DNA of 64,000 nt from CAWVSB01 sp036960375 (GCA_036960375.1 JBALVY010000009.1:62001-126000), one strand, 5' to 3'. Shown: positions 7,572-15,754, counted from the stretch's first letter. The notes: generated from the sequence alone by a model not told the origin. Program-made: numbers and translations.

Positions 7572-9956
7572 ATGTCCATCCAAGCCCTGTTAAAGCGGCA
7601 GCTGCCTCAGTTTAGCCTTGCCCAGGTCCAAACCCTTACCAGCCAACTATATGGCATTGAAGGCGAGTACCGCGAGGTCGTCAGCGAGCGGGATTTGTCA
7701 TGGCTTATCAAACAGTCATCGGGTGAGACAGTAGTACTGAAAATCTCCAATGCTATTGAGGTGGAAGGTATTGTCGACTTTCAGGTCAAGGCCTTACAAC
7801 ATATAGCCGAGCGTGATCCTTCTGTTCCTGTACCGCACATGATCGCCACCAAATCTGGCAAGCTATTTGACTGGATAACGGCAGACGACGGTACAGCCCA
7901 TATGATACGTATACTCAGTTTCCTGGAAGGCGATGTGGTTTACGACACACCCGCCGCGCACAATTCGACTACGCGCTATAACGCCGGCGCTCTGGTGGGT
8001 AAATTAGCCAAAGCTTTAGGCAATTTTTTCCACCCGCATGCTCGCAGTAATATCCACTTATGGGATATTAGCCGCGCTTTGGACCTGCGACCCCATATTG
8101 ACGACATAGAGGACTTAGACCTTAGGACCTTATGCCGCGACATTCTCGAGCGGGCAGAATCTTTCACGCTACCCAAGTTAAAATCTACCCGCTGGCAGGT
8201 CGTTCACCAGGATGCCCACAGTGGCAATATGCTGGTGGATCCTAATAATGCCTTCTTGCCCACAGGCATTATTGATTTTGGTGATATGGGTTATAACTCC
8301 ATCGTCGCTGAGGTGGTTGAGGCCGCTGACAGCTTTAGCCTTGAAGACGATGATTTACTGGCCAATTTATGCGAGGTGACGGCCGGTTTCGATTCCAGCT
8401 ACCCTTTGGAAGAAAATGAGATCGACCTGATTTATGACGCGCTACTACTACAATATGCCGTTGGCAGCATTGTTGTTGGCTCGCGATTAATTCACGACCA
8501 GGAAGACAACGTACATGTAGAAGACGCCGATAAATATGGCATTATTCTCAAACGACTAAACCAACACGGTCGTGAACAGGGCATTCGCCGTTTGCGAGAG
8601 GCCTGTCGGTTTCCCGTTTATTCACCGCGTGAAGCTGACGATGAAATCTTCGATGAACACTACGATGAGCTACTTGAAAAACGCGAGAATAAGCTAGGGC
8701 CCATTTGGCATTTTTACAATAAGGCCATGCGCTTTACCCGCGCCAAAGGTGGCTGGATGTATGCCGCTGACGGTACGGCCTATTTAGATAGCTATAACAA
8801 TGTGCCACAGATCGGTCATAGCCATCCGCATGTCGTAAAAGCGATAGCACGCCAGGCCGCGGTACTGAATACCAATACCCGCTATGTATGCGATATAGTC
8901 GCTGATTACGCAGAAAGGCTGACCGCTGAGCTTCCCGATCATTTGGATACCTGTATTTTTGTCAATTCAGGTAGTGAAGCCAACGACTTGGCCATGCAGA
9001 TAGCCAAAGCCTTGTCTGGTAATCAAGGCGGCCTGGTATTGAATATGGCCTACCACGGTTGCACCGAACTCTCTGCCAAGATGTCACACGACTCTTGGGC
9101 ACATTTGCCACCGGAGCAGTGGCCGCAAGACATAGAGCCGCTGATGGTACCCGATACCTACCGTGGGCCTTATGCTGGCGACCTTGAGGCCGGCGAAAAG
9201 TATGCTGCCGATATGGACAGAGCCATTACGGCGCTTGCCCAACGCGGCCATAAACCGGCTGCCTTTATGGTGGATACCGCCATGTGTGCCCATGGTTTAA
9301 CCGAGGTGCCAGACAATTACTTTAATCTAACTGCGGAAAAAACACGGGCCGCAGGCGGTTACATGATTGCCGACGAGGTGCAGGCAGGCTGCGGCCGCAT
9401 GGGCACTTTCTGGGGTTACCGTGCAGCGGGCCTAGACCATGCCAACGTCGATTTCATTACCATGGGTAAACCCGTGGGCAACGCCCACCCGCTTGGGGTC
9501 ATTATCCTCAGTAGTAAAATGATGCTGCAATTTCTCAACGGCAGCTCTCCCATGCTGTTCAGTACTTTTGGTGGTAATAGCGTCGCCTGTGCCGCCGGTA
9601 TGGCAGTACTGGATGTCATCGAAAGAGAAGGATTGATTGAGAAATCTAACCGAGTCGGTGACTACCTTCGCGCCAAGCTCTCTAAACTTGCCGAAAAGCA
9701 TTCAATCATTGGCGACATACGCGGTCGCGGTATATTGACGGGGGTTGAATTTGTCAGCTGCCGAAAAGCCAAGACCCCAGCATCGGCTGAGACCGATGTA
9801 TTAATAGAAGCCATGCTGGCCCGCCGAGTAATGGTCGGCAAAGGCGCAGACAACGTACTCAAACTGAGACCTTCAATGGCCTGGGACGAAACCGAAGTAG
9901 ACTTTTTTATTGCTGCACTGGGCGACAGCCTTGAGGCAATTGCTGCTGGACGATAA
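7572..9956 (+). CDS. Fusion: APH-type kinase + class III PLP aminotransferase/lyase
   Basis: Two-domain protein of 794 residues. Residues about 1-330 are an aminoglycoside-phosphotransferase/homoserine-kinase-like domain, with HQDAHSGNML (His212, Asp214) as the catalytic loop and IIDFGDMG as the metal-binding DFG equivalent. Residues about 355-794 are a class III aminotransferase with IADEVQAGCGRMG and the PLP-binding Lys633 in TMGKPVGN. Related fusions, and the human kinase and phospho-lyase pair for hydroxylysine and phosphoethanolamine, phosphorylate an amino alcohol and then eliminate phosphate with PLP chemistry. The same logic is plausible here. It is separated from the acyl-CoA dehydrogenase operon by 82 bases and may have its own promoter. 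Confidence 0.88.
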   Translation: MSIQALLKRQLPQFSLAQVQTLTSQLYGIEGEYREVVSERDLSWLIKQSSGETVVLKISNAIEVEGIVDFQVKALQHIAERDPSVPVPHMIATKSGKLFDWITADDGTAHMIRILSFLEGDVVYDTPAAHNSTTRYNAGALVGKLAKALGNFFHPHARSNIHLWDISRALDLRPHIDDIEDLDLRTLCRDILERAESFTLPKLKSTRWQVVHQDAHSGNMLVDPNNAFLPTGIIDFGDMGYNSIVAEVVEAADSFSLEDDDLLANLCEVTAGFDSSYPLEENEIDLIYDALLLQYAVGSIVVGSRLIHDQEDNVHVEDADKYGIILKRLNQHGREQGIRRLREACRFPVYSPREADDEIFDEHYDELLEKRENKLGPIWHFYNKAMRFTRAKGGWMYAADGTAYLDSYNNVPQIGHSHPHVVKAIARQAAVLNTNTRYVCDIVADYAERLTAELPDHLDTCIFVNSGSEANDLAMQIAKALSGNQGGLVLNMAYHGCTELSAKMSHDSWAHLPPEQWPQDIEPLMVPDTYRGPYAGDLEAGEKYAADMDRAITALAQRGHKPAAFMVDTAMCAHGLTEVPDNYFNLTAEKTRAAGGYMIADEVQAGCGRMGTFWGYRAAGLDHANVDFITMGKPVGNAHPLGVIILSSKMMLQFLNGSSPMLFSTFGGNSVACAAGMAVLDVIEREGLIEKSNRVGDYLRAKLSKLAEKHSIIGDIRGRGILTGVEFVSCRKAKTPASAETDVLIEAMLARRVMVGKGADNVLKLRPSMAWDETEVDFFIAALGDSLEAIAAGR

Positions 9957-9984
9957 AGACTCACCCTAAATCAATGGTACAGCC

Positions 9985-10317
9985 CTAGCTAATTGCATTT
10001 ATATCAAAATCCTTGACCCTCAGCCTGCAGCATTCCGAAATTCGTAAACCTGCCCCGTACATTAATTGTGCCAACAGACGATAGGGATCTGACAAGTGAT
10101 CAATAACAAGGGATGCTTCTCGATGAGAAAAAACCACAGGTATGTTTTTAGGAACGCTTGAATAAGTAAACCGTAGGTCGACAAGCTCTCTTCCCAGAAA
10201 CTGTTTGTACAGAAACACCAGAGCATTTAAAGCACCAATAAAGTGCCTTAACTGATCAACAAATTTTACTGGTCGAGCGGGAACAGGAATGGGAATATCC
10301 CGAAAAGATTTGTTCAT
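9985..10317 (-). pseudogene. intI: Integron integrase IntI, internally deleted and C-terminally truncated
   Basis: The 110-residue frame reads as IntI at both ends: ARPVKFVDQLRHFI matches the usual N-terminus, and RLLAQLMYGAGLRISECCRL plus RVKDFD matches the start of the catalytic domain, with the first catalytic Arg in GLRISE. Between them most of the SAM-like core-binding domain is missing: the text jumps from residue about 30 to the equivalent of about 90 in a usual integrase of about 320. After DFDINAIS it stops, so the IntI-specific insert, the HxxR motif and the nucleophilic Tyr are absent. Recombinase activity is not possible. Orientation, pointing away from the cassettes, is normal for intI. 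Confidence 0.9.
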
Positions 10318-10658
10318 GGCGCATATCCTTATGCTACTTACAAAAACAGTAAAACGATATCACCCCAGAGTCAACACTCACAATATCAATAGAATCATTC
10401 CTTATATCTCCAAGTCCAAACAGCCCTCCACTGAGACATACAGCTTATCAGTAGCTTAGCGAGTACAAAGGCGAAGACTCCACTCGGGCAATATACCGAA
10501 TGATTCCATATATTTATCGCCACAAAAGACCAATATTCAGCTATGCCATTGATTATATTGATAAATGCCGTGATACTGGCAGTAAATCAGTATAAATAAA
10601 TATATACGGAATGATTCCGTTGAATTAGCTGTTAGGCTTTTCTATAATTCAGGTGTAA
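10318..10658 (+). promoter_or_regulatory. attI / cassette promoter region between intI and the first cassette
   Basis: No gene fits in this 341-base, AT-rich stretch. It ends in GTTAGGC (10631-10637), a good GTTRRRY recombination core not preceded by a normal attC hairpin, so it is the likely attI crossover. TTGATT (10549-10554) and GATACT (10572-10577) with a 17-base gap form a candidate Pc promoter reading into the array. The 9-mer GAATGATTC occurs near 10498 and inside a 7-1-7 palindrome with ACGGAAT/ATTCCGT arms at 10606-10620, and inverted near 10392. A half LexA-like site (TACTGT on the minus strand) lies at 10346-10351 in front of intI; its other half is poor. Confidence 0.5.
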
Positions 10659-11069
10659 ATGGATATTATGACGAATAAAAATTCTAAATTAGAAAAAATA
10701 GGATTTGTATTAGTTTTACTTATAGTTTTGTTGCAGGGTTTTTATGGCACTTTTTCTTTCATTGATCCCGCCAACTTTTCTACTGTAAGAGGCACCGAAC
10801 TTTTTTCGGATATGGATGCTGACTGGGTGAAAATCTATGGTTCACGTACAATTTTTATTACCTTGATTTTTGGTTATCTTTTATATACTCGAAATCATAT
10901 TGTTTTAATGTGGGGAGCATTGTTTGCGGTTGTTATGCCAATTACAGATGGACTACTTGCATATGAAGCTCAAGCACCATTTAAGGTTGTTGCTAAGCAT
11001 ATAGCCACTATTTTGTACTTATTAATAATATTCTTTGTCTTAAAAAAGGTTAGTGCAAAAAAAGCCTAA
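10659..11069 (+). CDS. Small four-helix membrane protein (DUF4267-like)
   Basis: Product of 136 residues with four hydrophobic segments (about 10-32, 62-80, 84-102 and 112-130) and a charged lysine-rich C-terminus. It is probably an integral inner-membrane protein. Length, topology and the conserved look of the N-terminal GFYGTFSFIDPANF segment resemble DUF4267-type small membrane proteins, but I am not certain of the family and no function is known. It is the first cassette of the array, 28 bases after the attI-like core, so it would be the best expressed from a Pc promoter. The stop codon overlaps the first bases of attC-1. Confidence 0.72.
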   Translation: MDIMTNKNSKLEKIGFVLVLLIVLLQGFYGTFSFIDPANFSTVRGTELFSDMDADWVKIYGSRTIFITLIFGYLLYTRNHIVLMWGALFAVVMPITDGLLAYEAQAPFKVVAKHIATILYLLIIFFVLKKVSAKKA

Positions 11070-11151
11070 CAAAACGGTCAATGATCGCCTGCGGCTGGAC
11101 AACCTTAAGCGCTGCTTCGCAGCAAGGTTGCCCATTACCTTGGCGTTATGA
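11064..11151 (+). repeat. attC-1
   Basis: Starts GCCTAAC, ends GTTATGA. An internal hairpin arm pair AACCTTAAGCGC.../...GCAAGGTT gives the usual imperfect palindrome. From about 11086 on it is almost identical to attC-14. Confidence 0.88.
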
Positions 11152-11194
11152 GTAAATGCCGTTCAGTACTTAAATCTAACAAAGGGATAAAGTG

Positions 11195-11641
11195 ATGAAA
11201 CATATTTTAAAATTTATAATGATAGTTACGTTTTCTATGTCTGGATTCGTATTTGCAGAAGGCGCCTTGGTTGTTTCACATAAAGACAAAACTTTACAAT
11301 GGGGGCCATGTCCAGAATTTATTCCGACAGGTTGTCAGATTGCCGTGTTACAGGGAAATCCGGCCGAAAACAATCTTGATGTGTTTTTCAAAGTCCCAAG
11401 TGATTTCGAAGTTCCGCTGCATATTCATACTTCTCAGGAGCGTATGGTATTAGTTTCGGGCACACTTGATGTTAAATACGACAATCATGAAAAGGCAACG
11501 ATAAACACAGGAGAGTATGCATATGGGCCTGCCAAGCTCCCACATTCAGCATATTGTCATAAAGGTGCGGCTTGTGTTTTGTACATCGGTTTTGTAGCTC
11601 CATTAGATGCAATGCCAATTAAAAGCGCCGAGGTTCATTAA
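11195..11641 (+). CDS. Secreted cupin-domain protein
   Basis: Protein of 148 residues with an N-terminal signal peptide (KHILKFIMIVTFSMSGFVFA, cleavage after FVFA). A single cupin domain follows, with HIHTSQERMV as the first metal-binding motif (two His and a Glu) and PHSAYCHKG as the second. It should be periplasmic. Similar single-domain cupins are annotated as DUF4437 or ChrR-like; the ligand is unknown. GTG at 11192 is in frame, but AGGGA lies at a good distance from the ATG at 11195. Single gene of cassette 2. Confidence 0.82.
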   Translation: MKHILKFIMIVTFSMSGFVFAEGALVVSHKDKTLQWGPCPEFIPTGCQIAVLQGNPAENNLDVFFKVPSDFEVPLHIHTSQERMVLVSGTLDVKYDNHEKATINTGEYAYGPAKLPHSAYCHKGAACVLYIGFVAPLDAMPIKSAEVH

Positions 11642-11652
11642 TCGGTACAGGA

Positions 11653-11724
11653 ACATAACAAAGCAATCAAAGGTCGCCCTGCGAGCTGGACGCGCTACGC
11701 GCGCCCTTTATCGCGGCGTTAGGT
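11653..11724 (+). repeat. attC-2
   Basis: ACATAAC at the left end, GTTAGGT at the right, with a central GCGCTACGCGCGC stem. The right core overlaps the GTG start of the next gene. Confidence 0.85.
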
Positions 11725-12130
11725 GAAACCATTGCCTGAGAACTCTCTACTTGTTTTAGCTGCGAATATGCTCCTGACACTTCATGTATTATTCGTTATT
11801 TTTGTTGTTGCCGGCTTAATCTTGATTTACATTGGTCATCTTACTCAGTGGTCGTGGGTAAAAAATCCATGGTTTCGAATAGTTCATCTCATAGGGATTG
11901 TGATCGTAGTACTGCAATCTTGGATAGGAGTATTATGCCCACTTACAACATGGGAAATGGCCCTGAGAAAAAAGGCTGGCGCTGAAGCATATACAGGTTC
12001 ATTTATTCAGCATTGGCTTCAGTCTTTGCTTTACTACAGCGCGGCAGAATGGGTATTTATAGCCATCTACACAGTGTTTGGTTGTTTGGCCTTGGCAAGC
12101 TGGTTTATTGTACGACCCAATAAGTTTTAA
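11723..12130 (+). CDS. DUF2784 family membrane protein
   Basis: 135 residues with four predicted transmembrane segments (about 10-40, 52-72, 92-106 and 112-130). The sequence between helices carries CPLTTWE followed by the YTGSFIQHWL stretch, which is characteristic of DUF2784, a small integral membrane family of unknown role. The only start long enough to keep the first helix intact is GTG at 11723, overlapping the right core of attC-2. TTG at 11732 is an alternative. Translation therefore begins essentially at the cassette boundary, so the initiation context depends on the neighbouring cassette. Confidence 0.82.
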   Translation: MKPLPENSLLVLAANMLLTLHVLFVIFVVAGLILIYIGHLTQWSWVKNPWFRIVHLIGIVIVVLQSWIGVLCPLTTWEMALRKKAGAEAYTGSFIQHWLQSLLYYSAAEWVFIAIYTVFGCLALASWFIVRPNKF

Positions 12131-12143
12131 AGGTTAAATTTGA

Positions 12144-12199
12144 TCATACAAGGCAAGGCAGTCTGACGGCTTCGCCGCCAGCTGCTTTTGGCGTTATGC
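12144..12199 (+). repeat. attC-3 (left core degenerate)
   Basis: Right core GTTATGC is good; the body AAGGCAGTCTGACGGC...GCCAGCTGC is a normal attC stem. The left core reads CATACAAGG where CATAACAAGG is expected, a one-base loss. Confidence 0.75.
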
Positions 12200-12621
12200 A
12201 CATGGAGGTATCTATCAATATTCGTAAATATACTGCCGATGATCGGGCGGGGTTGATATCACTTTGGGAAAATGAATTTCCTGATGATCCACCGCACAAT
12301 AAGCCTTCTATTGTTATCGATTCAAAGCTTGAAGTTGATGATCTAATATTTGTTGCTGAGAAAGATGGGAAGATCATCGGGTCATGCATGGCTGGTTATG
12401 ATGGCCATAGAGGTTGGTTGTATTCTGTTGCAGTGCTGGGTTCAGAAAAAAGGTGTGGGCTAGGCACCAAGCTTGTTGAGCATACTATGAGTTACCTTAA
12501 AAGCATTGGCTGTGTAAAAATTAATCTGAAAATACGCTCAACCAACACTCAGGTAGCCGCATTTTATCAGTCACTCGGCTTTGCAGCTGAAGATCGCCTT
12601 AGTATGGGCGTGTTTGTGTAA
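12196..12621 (+). CDS. GNAT family N-acetyltransferase, YpeA-like
   Basis: 141 residues forming one GNAT domain. Visible are the core strand FVAEKDGKIIGSCMAGYDGHRG, the acetyl-CoA pyrophosphate loop region VLGSEKRCGLGTKLVEH (R/Q-x-x-G-x-G type) and the C-terminal AAFYQSLGF helix. The GYDGHRGW stretch and overall length match the YpeA group, whose substrate is not known. The first ATG lies inside the attC-3 right core; a second ATG at 12202 is an equal candidate. Only gene of its cassette. Confidence 0.85.
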   Translation: MHMEVSINIRKYTADDRAGLISLWENEFPDDPPHNKPSIVIDSKLEVDDLIFVAEKDGKIIGSCMAGYDGHRGWLYSVAVLGSEKRCGLGTKLVEHTMSYLKSIGCVKINLKIRSTNTQVAAFYQSLGFAAEDRLSMGVFV

Positions 12622-12623
12622 AT

Positions 12624-12734
12624 GCATAACAAAACAAGGCAATCTGACAGCTTACTCTCCACTTGTTTTTATGCGGTAAAATATTCGCATAAAAACAAGT
12701 TCCGTTTCAGCTGCAGTTGCTTGTGGCGTTATAC
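12624..12734 (+). repeat. attC-4 (long, with a 15-bp stem)
   Basis: GCATAAC to GTTATAC, 111 bases. Its centre is a perfect 15-10-15 hairpin (12661-12675 with 12686-12700) whose loop region GCGGTAAAAT recurs in attC-7. Confidence 0.85.
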
Positions 12735-12752
12735 ACAAACCAGGAATCTACA

Positions 12753-13574
12753 TTGAAGTCTCTACTTTTCATCATTACTCTGCTAATCAGTACTTGTTTA
12801 CACTCAAGTACCAAATTTGAAGTACCAAGAAGCTCGATAGTAGAAGTCAAAGAACTTGCGAAAGATCGAATTTATCCGCTATTTATCAAGCTGCCTAAAT
12901 CATACGAGAAAGAAAGAGATCGTGAATATCCCGTCATATATTTAACTGATGCGTGGTATAGCTTCCAAATTGTATCTGGAGCAACACGATTTCCAATGAA
13001 TAGCGGGGTCATGGAAGAAGCTATTATTGTTGGTATTTCTTATTCGAAGGGTTCGAGAGGATCATCCAGTAGAATTCGTGATTACACCCCTACAAAAGCA
13101 GCGGACTGGAAATCTGCGACAGGGAATGCAGCGGGTCATGCTGAGTTCATTAGATCTACTGTTTTTCCTTACATAGAGAGCAACTATCGAGCCAGTAAAG
13201 AAGAGCGTACATTTGTTGGCAACTCTCTTGGGGGACTGTTTGGAACTCACATCTTACTTACTGAGCCTGATATGTTTTCCAGCTACATTATTGGAAGCCC
13301 TTCTGTATGGTTTGATGACAACGTTATATTGTCTCAGGCAGCAACTCCCGCAGATAAGTCGGTAAAAGTCTACTTATCGGTAGGCTCTTTAGAAACACCT
13401 GATTATGGTGGTAAGCAAGATATGGTTGCTGGTGCAAAAGCTCTAGCGGAGAAGCTATCAAAAAATAGTGTGTTAAATATCGAGCTAAAATTTTCAATTA
13501 TCAGTGACGCATACCATGACACCGCATTTCCGACTACAGCAATACAAGGCTTGGACTGGATATATCGAAAATAG
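12753..13574 (+). CDS. Secreted alpha/beta-hydrolase, esterase D/IroE-like
   Basis: Putative esterase of 273 residues. It has an N-terminal signal peptide (about 1-18) and a hydrolase core in which GNSLGG places the nucleophile at Ser158; HDTAF near the C-terminus supplies a likely catalytic His. Pattern and size match the Fes/IroE/YbbA group of ester hydrolases (InterPro putative esterase), secreted and acting on an unknown ester. The frame opens at 12717 inside attC-4, so I choose the TTG at 12753, which has AGGAA 8 bases upstream and gives a clean signal peptide. Single gene of cassette 5. Confidence 0.82.
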   Translation: MKSLLFIITLLISTCLHSSTKFEVPRSSIVEVKELAKDRIYPLFIKLPKSYEKERDREYPVIYLTDAWYSFQIVSGATRFPMNSGVMEEAIIVGISYSKGSRGSSSRIRDYTPTKAADWKSATGNAAGHAEFIRSTVFPYIESNYRASKEERTFVGNSLGGLFGTHILLTEPDMFSSYIIGSPSVWFDDNVILSQAATPADKSVKVYLSVGSLETPDYGGKQDMVAGAKALAEKLSKNSVLNIELKFSIISDAYHDTAFPTTAIQGLDWIYRK

Positions 13575-13586
13575 CGATTATGCAGT

Positions 13587-13664
13587 GTATAACAAACACA
13601 GGTTGCCGGAACGGATTTCCGCTCCTTCGTCGCTACAACCCGCCCGTAACTGCGGGCGTTACAA
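13587..13664 (+). repeat. attC-5
   Basis: GTATAAC at left and GTTACAA at right (core last bases atypical), with a GTTGCCGGAACGGATTTCCG...CAACCCGCCCGTAACTGCGGGC body. An AAGGAGG ribosome site for the next gene follows directly. Confidence 0.78.
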
Positions 13665-13673
13665 GGAGGTTCG

Positions 13674-14348
13674 GTGTCAAAATTTAAGTTATCCCTACTA
13701 TTCTTTATTTCTTCAATTCTAGTTTTAAGTGGGTTCACTCAGAGGTATGCAATAGCATGTGAACTTATTGAGTATTCCAACTATACAGAAATCGCGCCCA
13801 ACGTTTTTGCTAGCGCTTCTTTCAATTTTGACAAAAAGAAAAAGTTACTTTCTACAATTAATCTGGGGAAATCTAGAGTTAATAATACTTTTGGTAATAT
13901 GATCTCTAATCCTAAAGTGGTCATTGCAGCAAATGGCATTGAAGCATCTTATTTTGGTTCAAACGCCTATGGGAAAGCCTTACTCACACCACTTGGTCAA
14001 TGTATAGTTTTTGGCCCGAAAGGGCAAAATATTGATGTTATTGCTCACGAATATACACATGCAGAAGTACATTATAGAGTTGGTTGGTTAAATCATTTGT
14101 TAAATGTCCCTATTTGGTTTAATGAGGGGGTCGCTCTATTGGTTGATTTCAGAAAACCTTATTTATTGGAAAATATAGATTTGTCCCCAAAAGAGGTTAA
14201 CTCTGTTAAGAGTAGTGTATTTGATTTTTCCATTACCAGTTATAAAGCTTCAAGAGTTTTAGTCGATGGTGTTGATAAATCAAACTTATATCGGAACTTA
14301 GAAAAACTTAAACAAGGACAAGGTATAAATAGTGTATTTGTACTGTAA
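13674..14348 (+). CDS. Exported HExxH metallopeptidase-like protein
   Basis: 224 residues. The N-terminus is a signal peptide or membrane anchor (about 3-22). IAHEYTHAEVH gives a zinc-type HExxH (His125, Glu126, His129), and WFNEGVAL carries Glu151, well placed as a third, gluzincin-type ligand. This is the layout of MA-clan peptidases, but I do not recognise a named family. The start is GTG with an exceptionally good AAGGAGG eight bases upstream. AT-rich codon use differs from the chromosomal genes outside the array. Target and localisation beyond export are unknown. Confidence 0.75.
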   Translation: MSKFKLSLLFFISSILVLSGFTQRYAIACELIEYSNYTEIAPNVFASASFNFDKKKKLLSTINLGKSRVNNTFGNMISNPKVVIAANGIEASYFGSNAYGKALLTPLGQCIVFGPKGQNIDVIAHEYTHAEVHYRVGWLNHLLNVPIWFNEGVALLVDFRKPYLLENIDLSPKEVNSVKSSVFDFSITSYKASRVLVDGVDKSNLYRNLEKLKQGQGINSVFVL

Positions 14349-14448
14349 AACTAACAAGAAATTAAGCAAGGGCAAAAAACAGTTGGTTTTTGCTCCTTCG
14401 TCGCTTATTTTAACCAACTATTTTTTGCCTGTTAATTAGGCGTTATGT
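14349..14448 (+). repeat. attC-6
   Basis: AACTAAC to GTTATGT, 100 bases, with arms CAGTTGGTTTTTG and TTTAACCAACTATTTTTTG. Related in sequence to attC-12 (shared GGTT...TTATTTTAACCAACT). Confidence 0.85.
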
Positions 14449-14460
14449 ATTTAAGAGTAT

Positions 14461-14859
14461 ATGATCACTATCGCGAGATTCTCATTACCTATCGAAGCAC
14501 AAGTTGCCAGAGCTAAATTAGACTCTGTTGGGATACCGGCTTTCGTAGCAGATGAGCATATGCTTACTGCAAATTGGCTTTATTCAAATGCATTTGGTGG
14601 TGTGAGGCTACAAGTTCCAAATTCATGCGCCAAAAAATCTCGCGAAATTCTAAGTGCGGATTACTCTGAATTATTAATATCTGAAAAAGGTGTTGATTTA
14701 GCATCATGTTCTATTTGTGGTTCAAATGATTTAGAACATACCATTCAAGGTAGGCGGGTAGCTTTCATAGTATTTATATTTCTAAGCTTTCCACTTTGGC
14801 CCTTTAAAAGGCAGCATAAATGTTTAAATTGTGGTGAGGTTGGTGTGTACAATACATAA
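14461..14859 (+). CDS. DUF2007-type protein with membrane segment and zinc ribbon
   Basis: 132 residues. The first 65 (ITIARFSLPIEAQVARAKLD, then GIPAFVADEH) match the DUF2007 fold, a small ferredoxin-like domain proposed for signal transduction. A CSIC pair at about 81-84 and a CLNC pair near 121-124 form a split zinc ribbon interrupted by a hydrophobic segment (about 99-113) that probably spans or dips into the membrane. The stop codon lies inside attC-7. Function unknown; fold assignment moderate. Confidence 0.72.
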   Translation: MITIARFSLPIEAQVARAKLDSVGIPAFVADEHMLTANWLYSNAFGGVRLQVPNSCAKKSREILSADYSELLISEKGVDLASCSICGSNDLEHTIQGRRVAFIVFIFLSFPLWPFKRQHKCLNCGEVGVYNT

Positions 14860-14986
14860 CAAACGCATCAAAGTAAGGCCCACAAAGCCACGTGGGCCGG
14901 ACATTTTGTTGCTCCAGCGTTTTGTGCGGTAAAATCCTTGCACAATACACTTCCACAACAAATTGCCCTTTATGCGGGCGTTAGAC
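14854..14986 (+). repeat. attC-7 (longest site)
   Basis: ACATAAC to GTTAGAC, 133 bases. Nested stems include GGCCCAC.../GTGGGCC at the left and an apical TTGTGC/GCACAA hairpin (14922-14945) with a GGTAAAAT loop like attC-4. Confidence 0.82.
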
Positions 14987-15005
14987 ACCAAAATAGATCA
15001 TCAAT

Positions 15006-15752
15006 ATGAATAAGATTGCAATCATAACTGGATCAAGTAAAGGCATTGGCGCTGCAACTGCGATCCGCCTTGCATCGGAAGGCTACGATATATGTGTTAA
15101 TTATTTGTCAAATGAGGTCGCGGCTAAGAATATCGTTGAAACGGTTAAAACTTGTGGTGTAAATGCTATATCGGTCAAAGCAGATATATCGTCTGAAAAA
15201 GAAGTGGCGATGCTTTTTCAAACGGTTGATCAAAAACTGGGGAAGCCTTTTGCCCTAGTAAATAATGCAGGAATACTTTTCAAGCAGAGTCGCATCGTTG
15301 AAATGACCGCCGAAAGAATTAATAAAATACTAATGACCAATGTAACTGGTTATTTCCTATGCTGCAAAGAAGCGATCACCCGAATGTCTACTAAAAATGG
15401 CGGTCACGGAGGTGTCATTGTTAATGTTTCTTCTGCGGCATCAAGAACCGGGGCTGGTGGCGAATATGTTGATTATGCGGCATCAAAAGGAGCAATAGAT
15501 ACATTAACTCTTGGCTTAGCATCTGAGGTTGCAGAAGAAGGTATTCGCGTAAATTGCGTTCGCCCAGGGTTTATCTACACAGATATGCATAAATCGGGCG
15601 GCGAACCAAATCGAGTAGATCGATTAAAAGATTTTTTACCTATTAAACGAGGCGGCCAACCTGAAGAGGTGGCAGCGGCAATATCATGGCTTGTTTCAAG
15701 TGAGTCAAGCTACACAACCGGCTCTTTCATTGAAGTGTCGGGTGGCCGGTAA
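15006..15752 (+). CDS. SDR family oxidoreductase (cassette-borne)
   Basis: 248-residue classical SDR. TGSSKGIG cofactor loop at residues 8-15, NNAG in ALVNNAGIL, VSSAASRTGAG leading to the YAASKGA catalytic Tyr/Lys, and the RPGFIYTDM motif. The C-terminal FIEVSGGR replaces the usual VDGG ending. The sequence pattern resembles glucose 1-dehydrogenase or YgfF-like SDRs, but the substrate is unknown. It is one of the few clear metabolic enzymes in the array and a good example of a complete gene inside a cassette. Confidence 0.88.
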   Translation: MNKIAIITGSSKGIGAATAIRLASEGYDICVNYLSNEVAAKNIVETVKTCGVNAISVKADISSEKEVAMLFQTVDQKLGKPFALVNNAGILFKQSRIVEMTAERINKILMTNVTGYFLCCKEAITRMSTKNGGHGGVIVNVSSAASRTGAGGEYVDYAASKGAIDTLTLGLASEVAEEGIRVNCVRPGFIYTDMHKSGGEPNRVDRLKDFLPIKRGGQPEEVAAAISWLVSSESSYTTGSFIEVSGGR

Positions 15753-15754
15753 GT

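Noticed and set aside
10318..10400. LexA box in front of intI
   Set aside because: Only one half (TACTGT on the minus strand) fits; the other half does not match, so I list it only as a half site.
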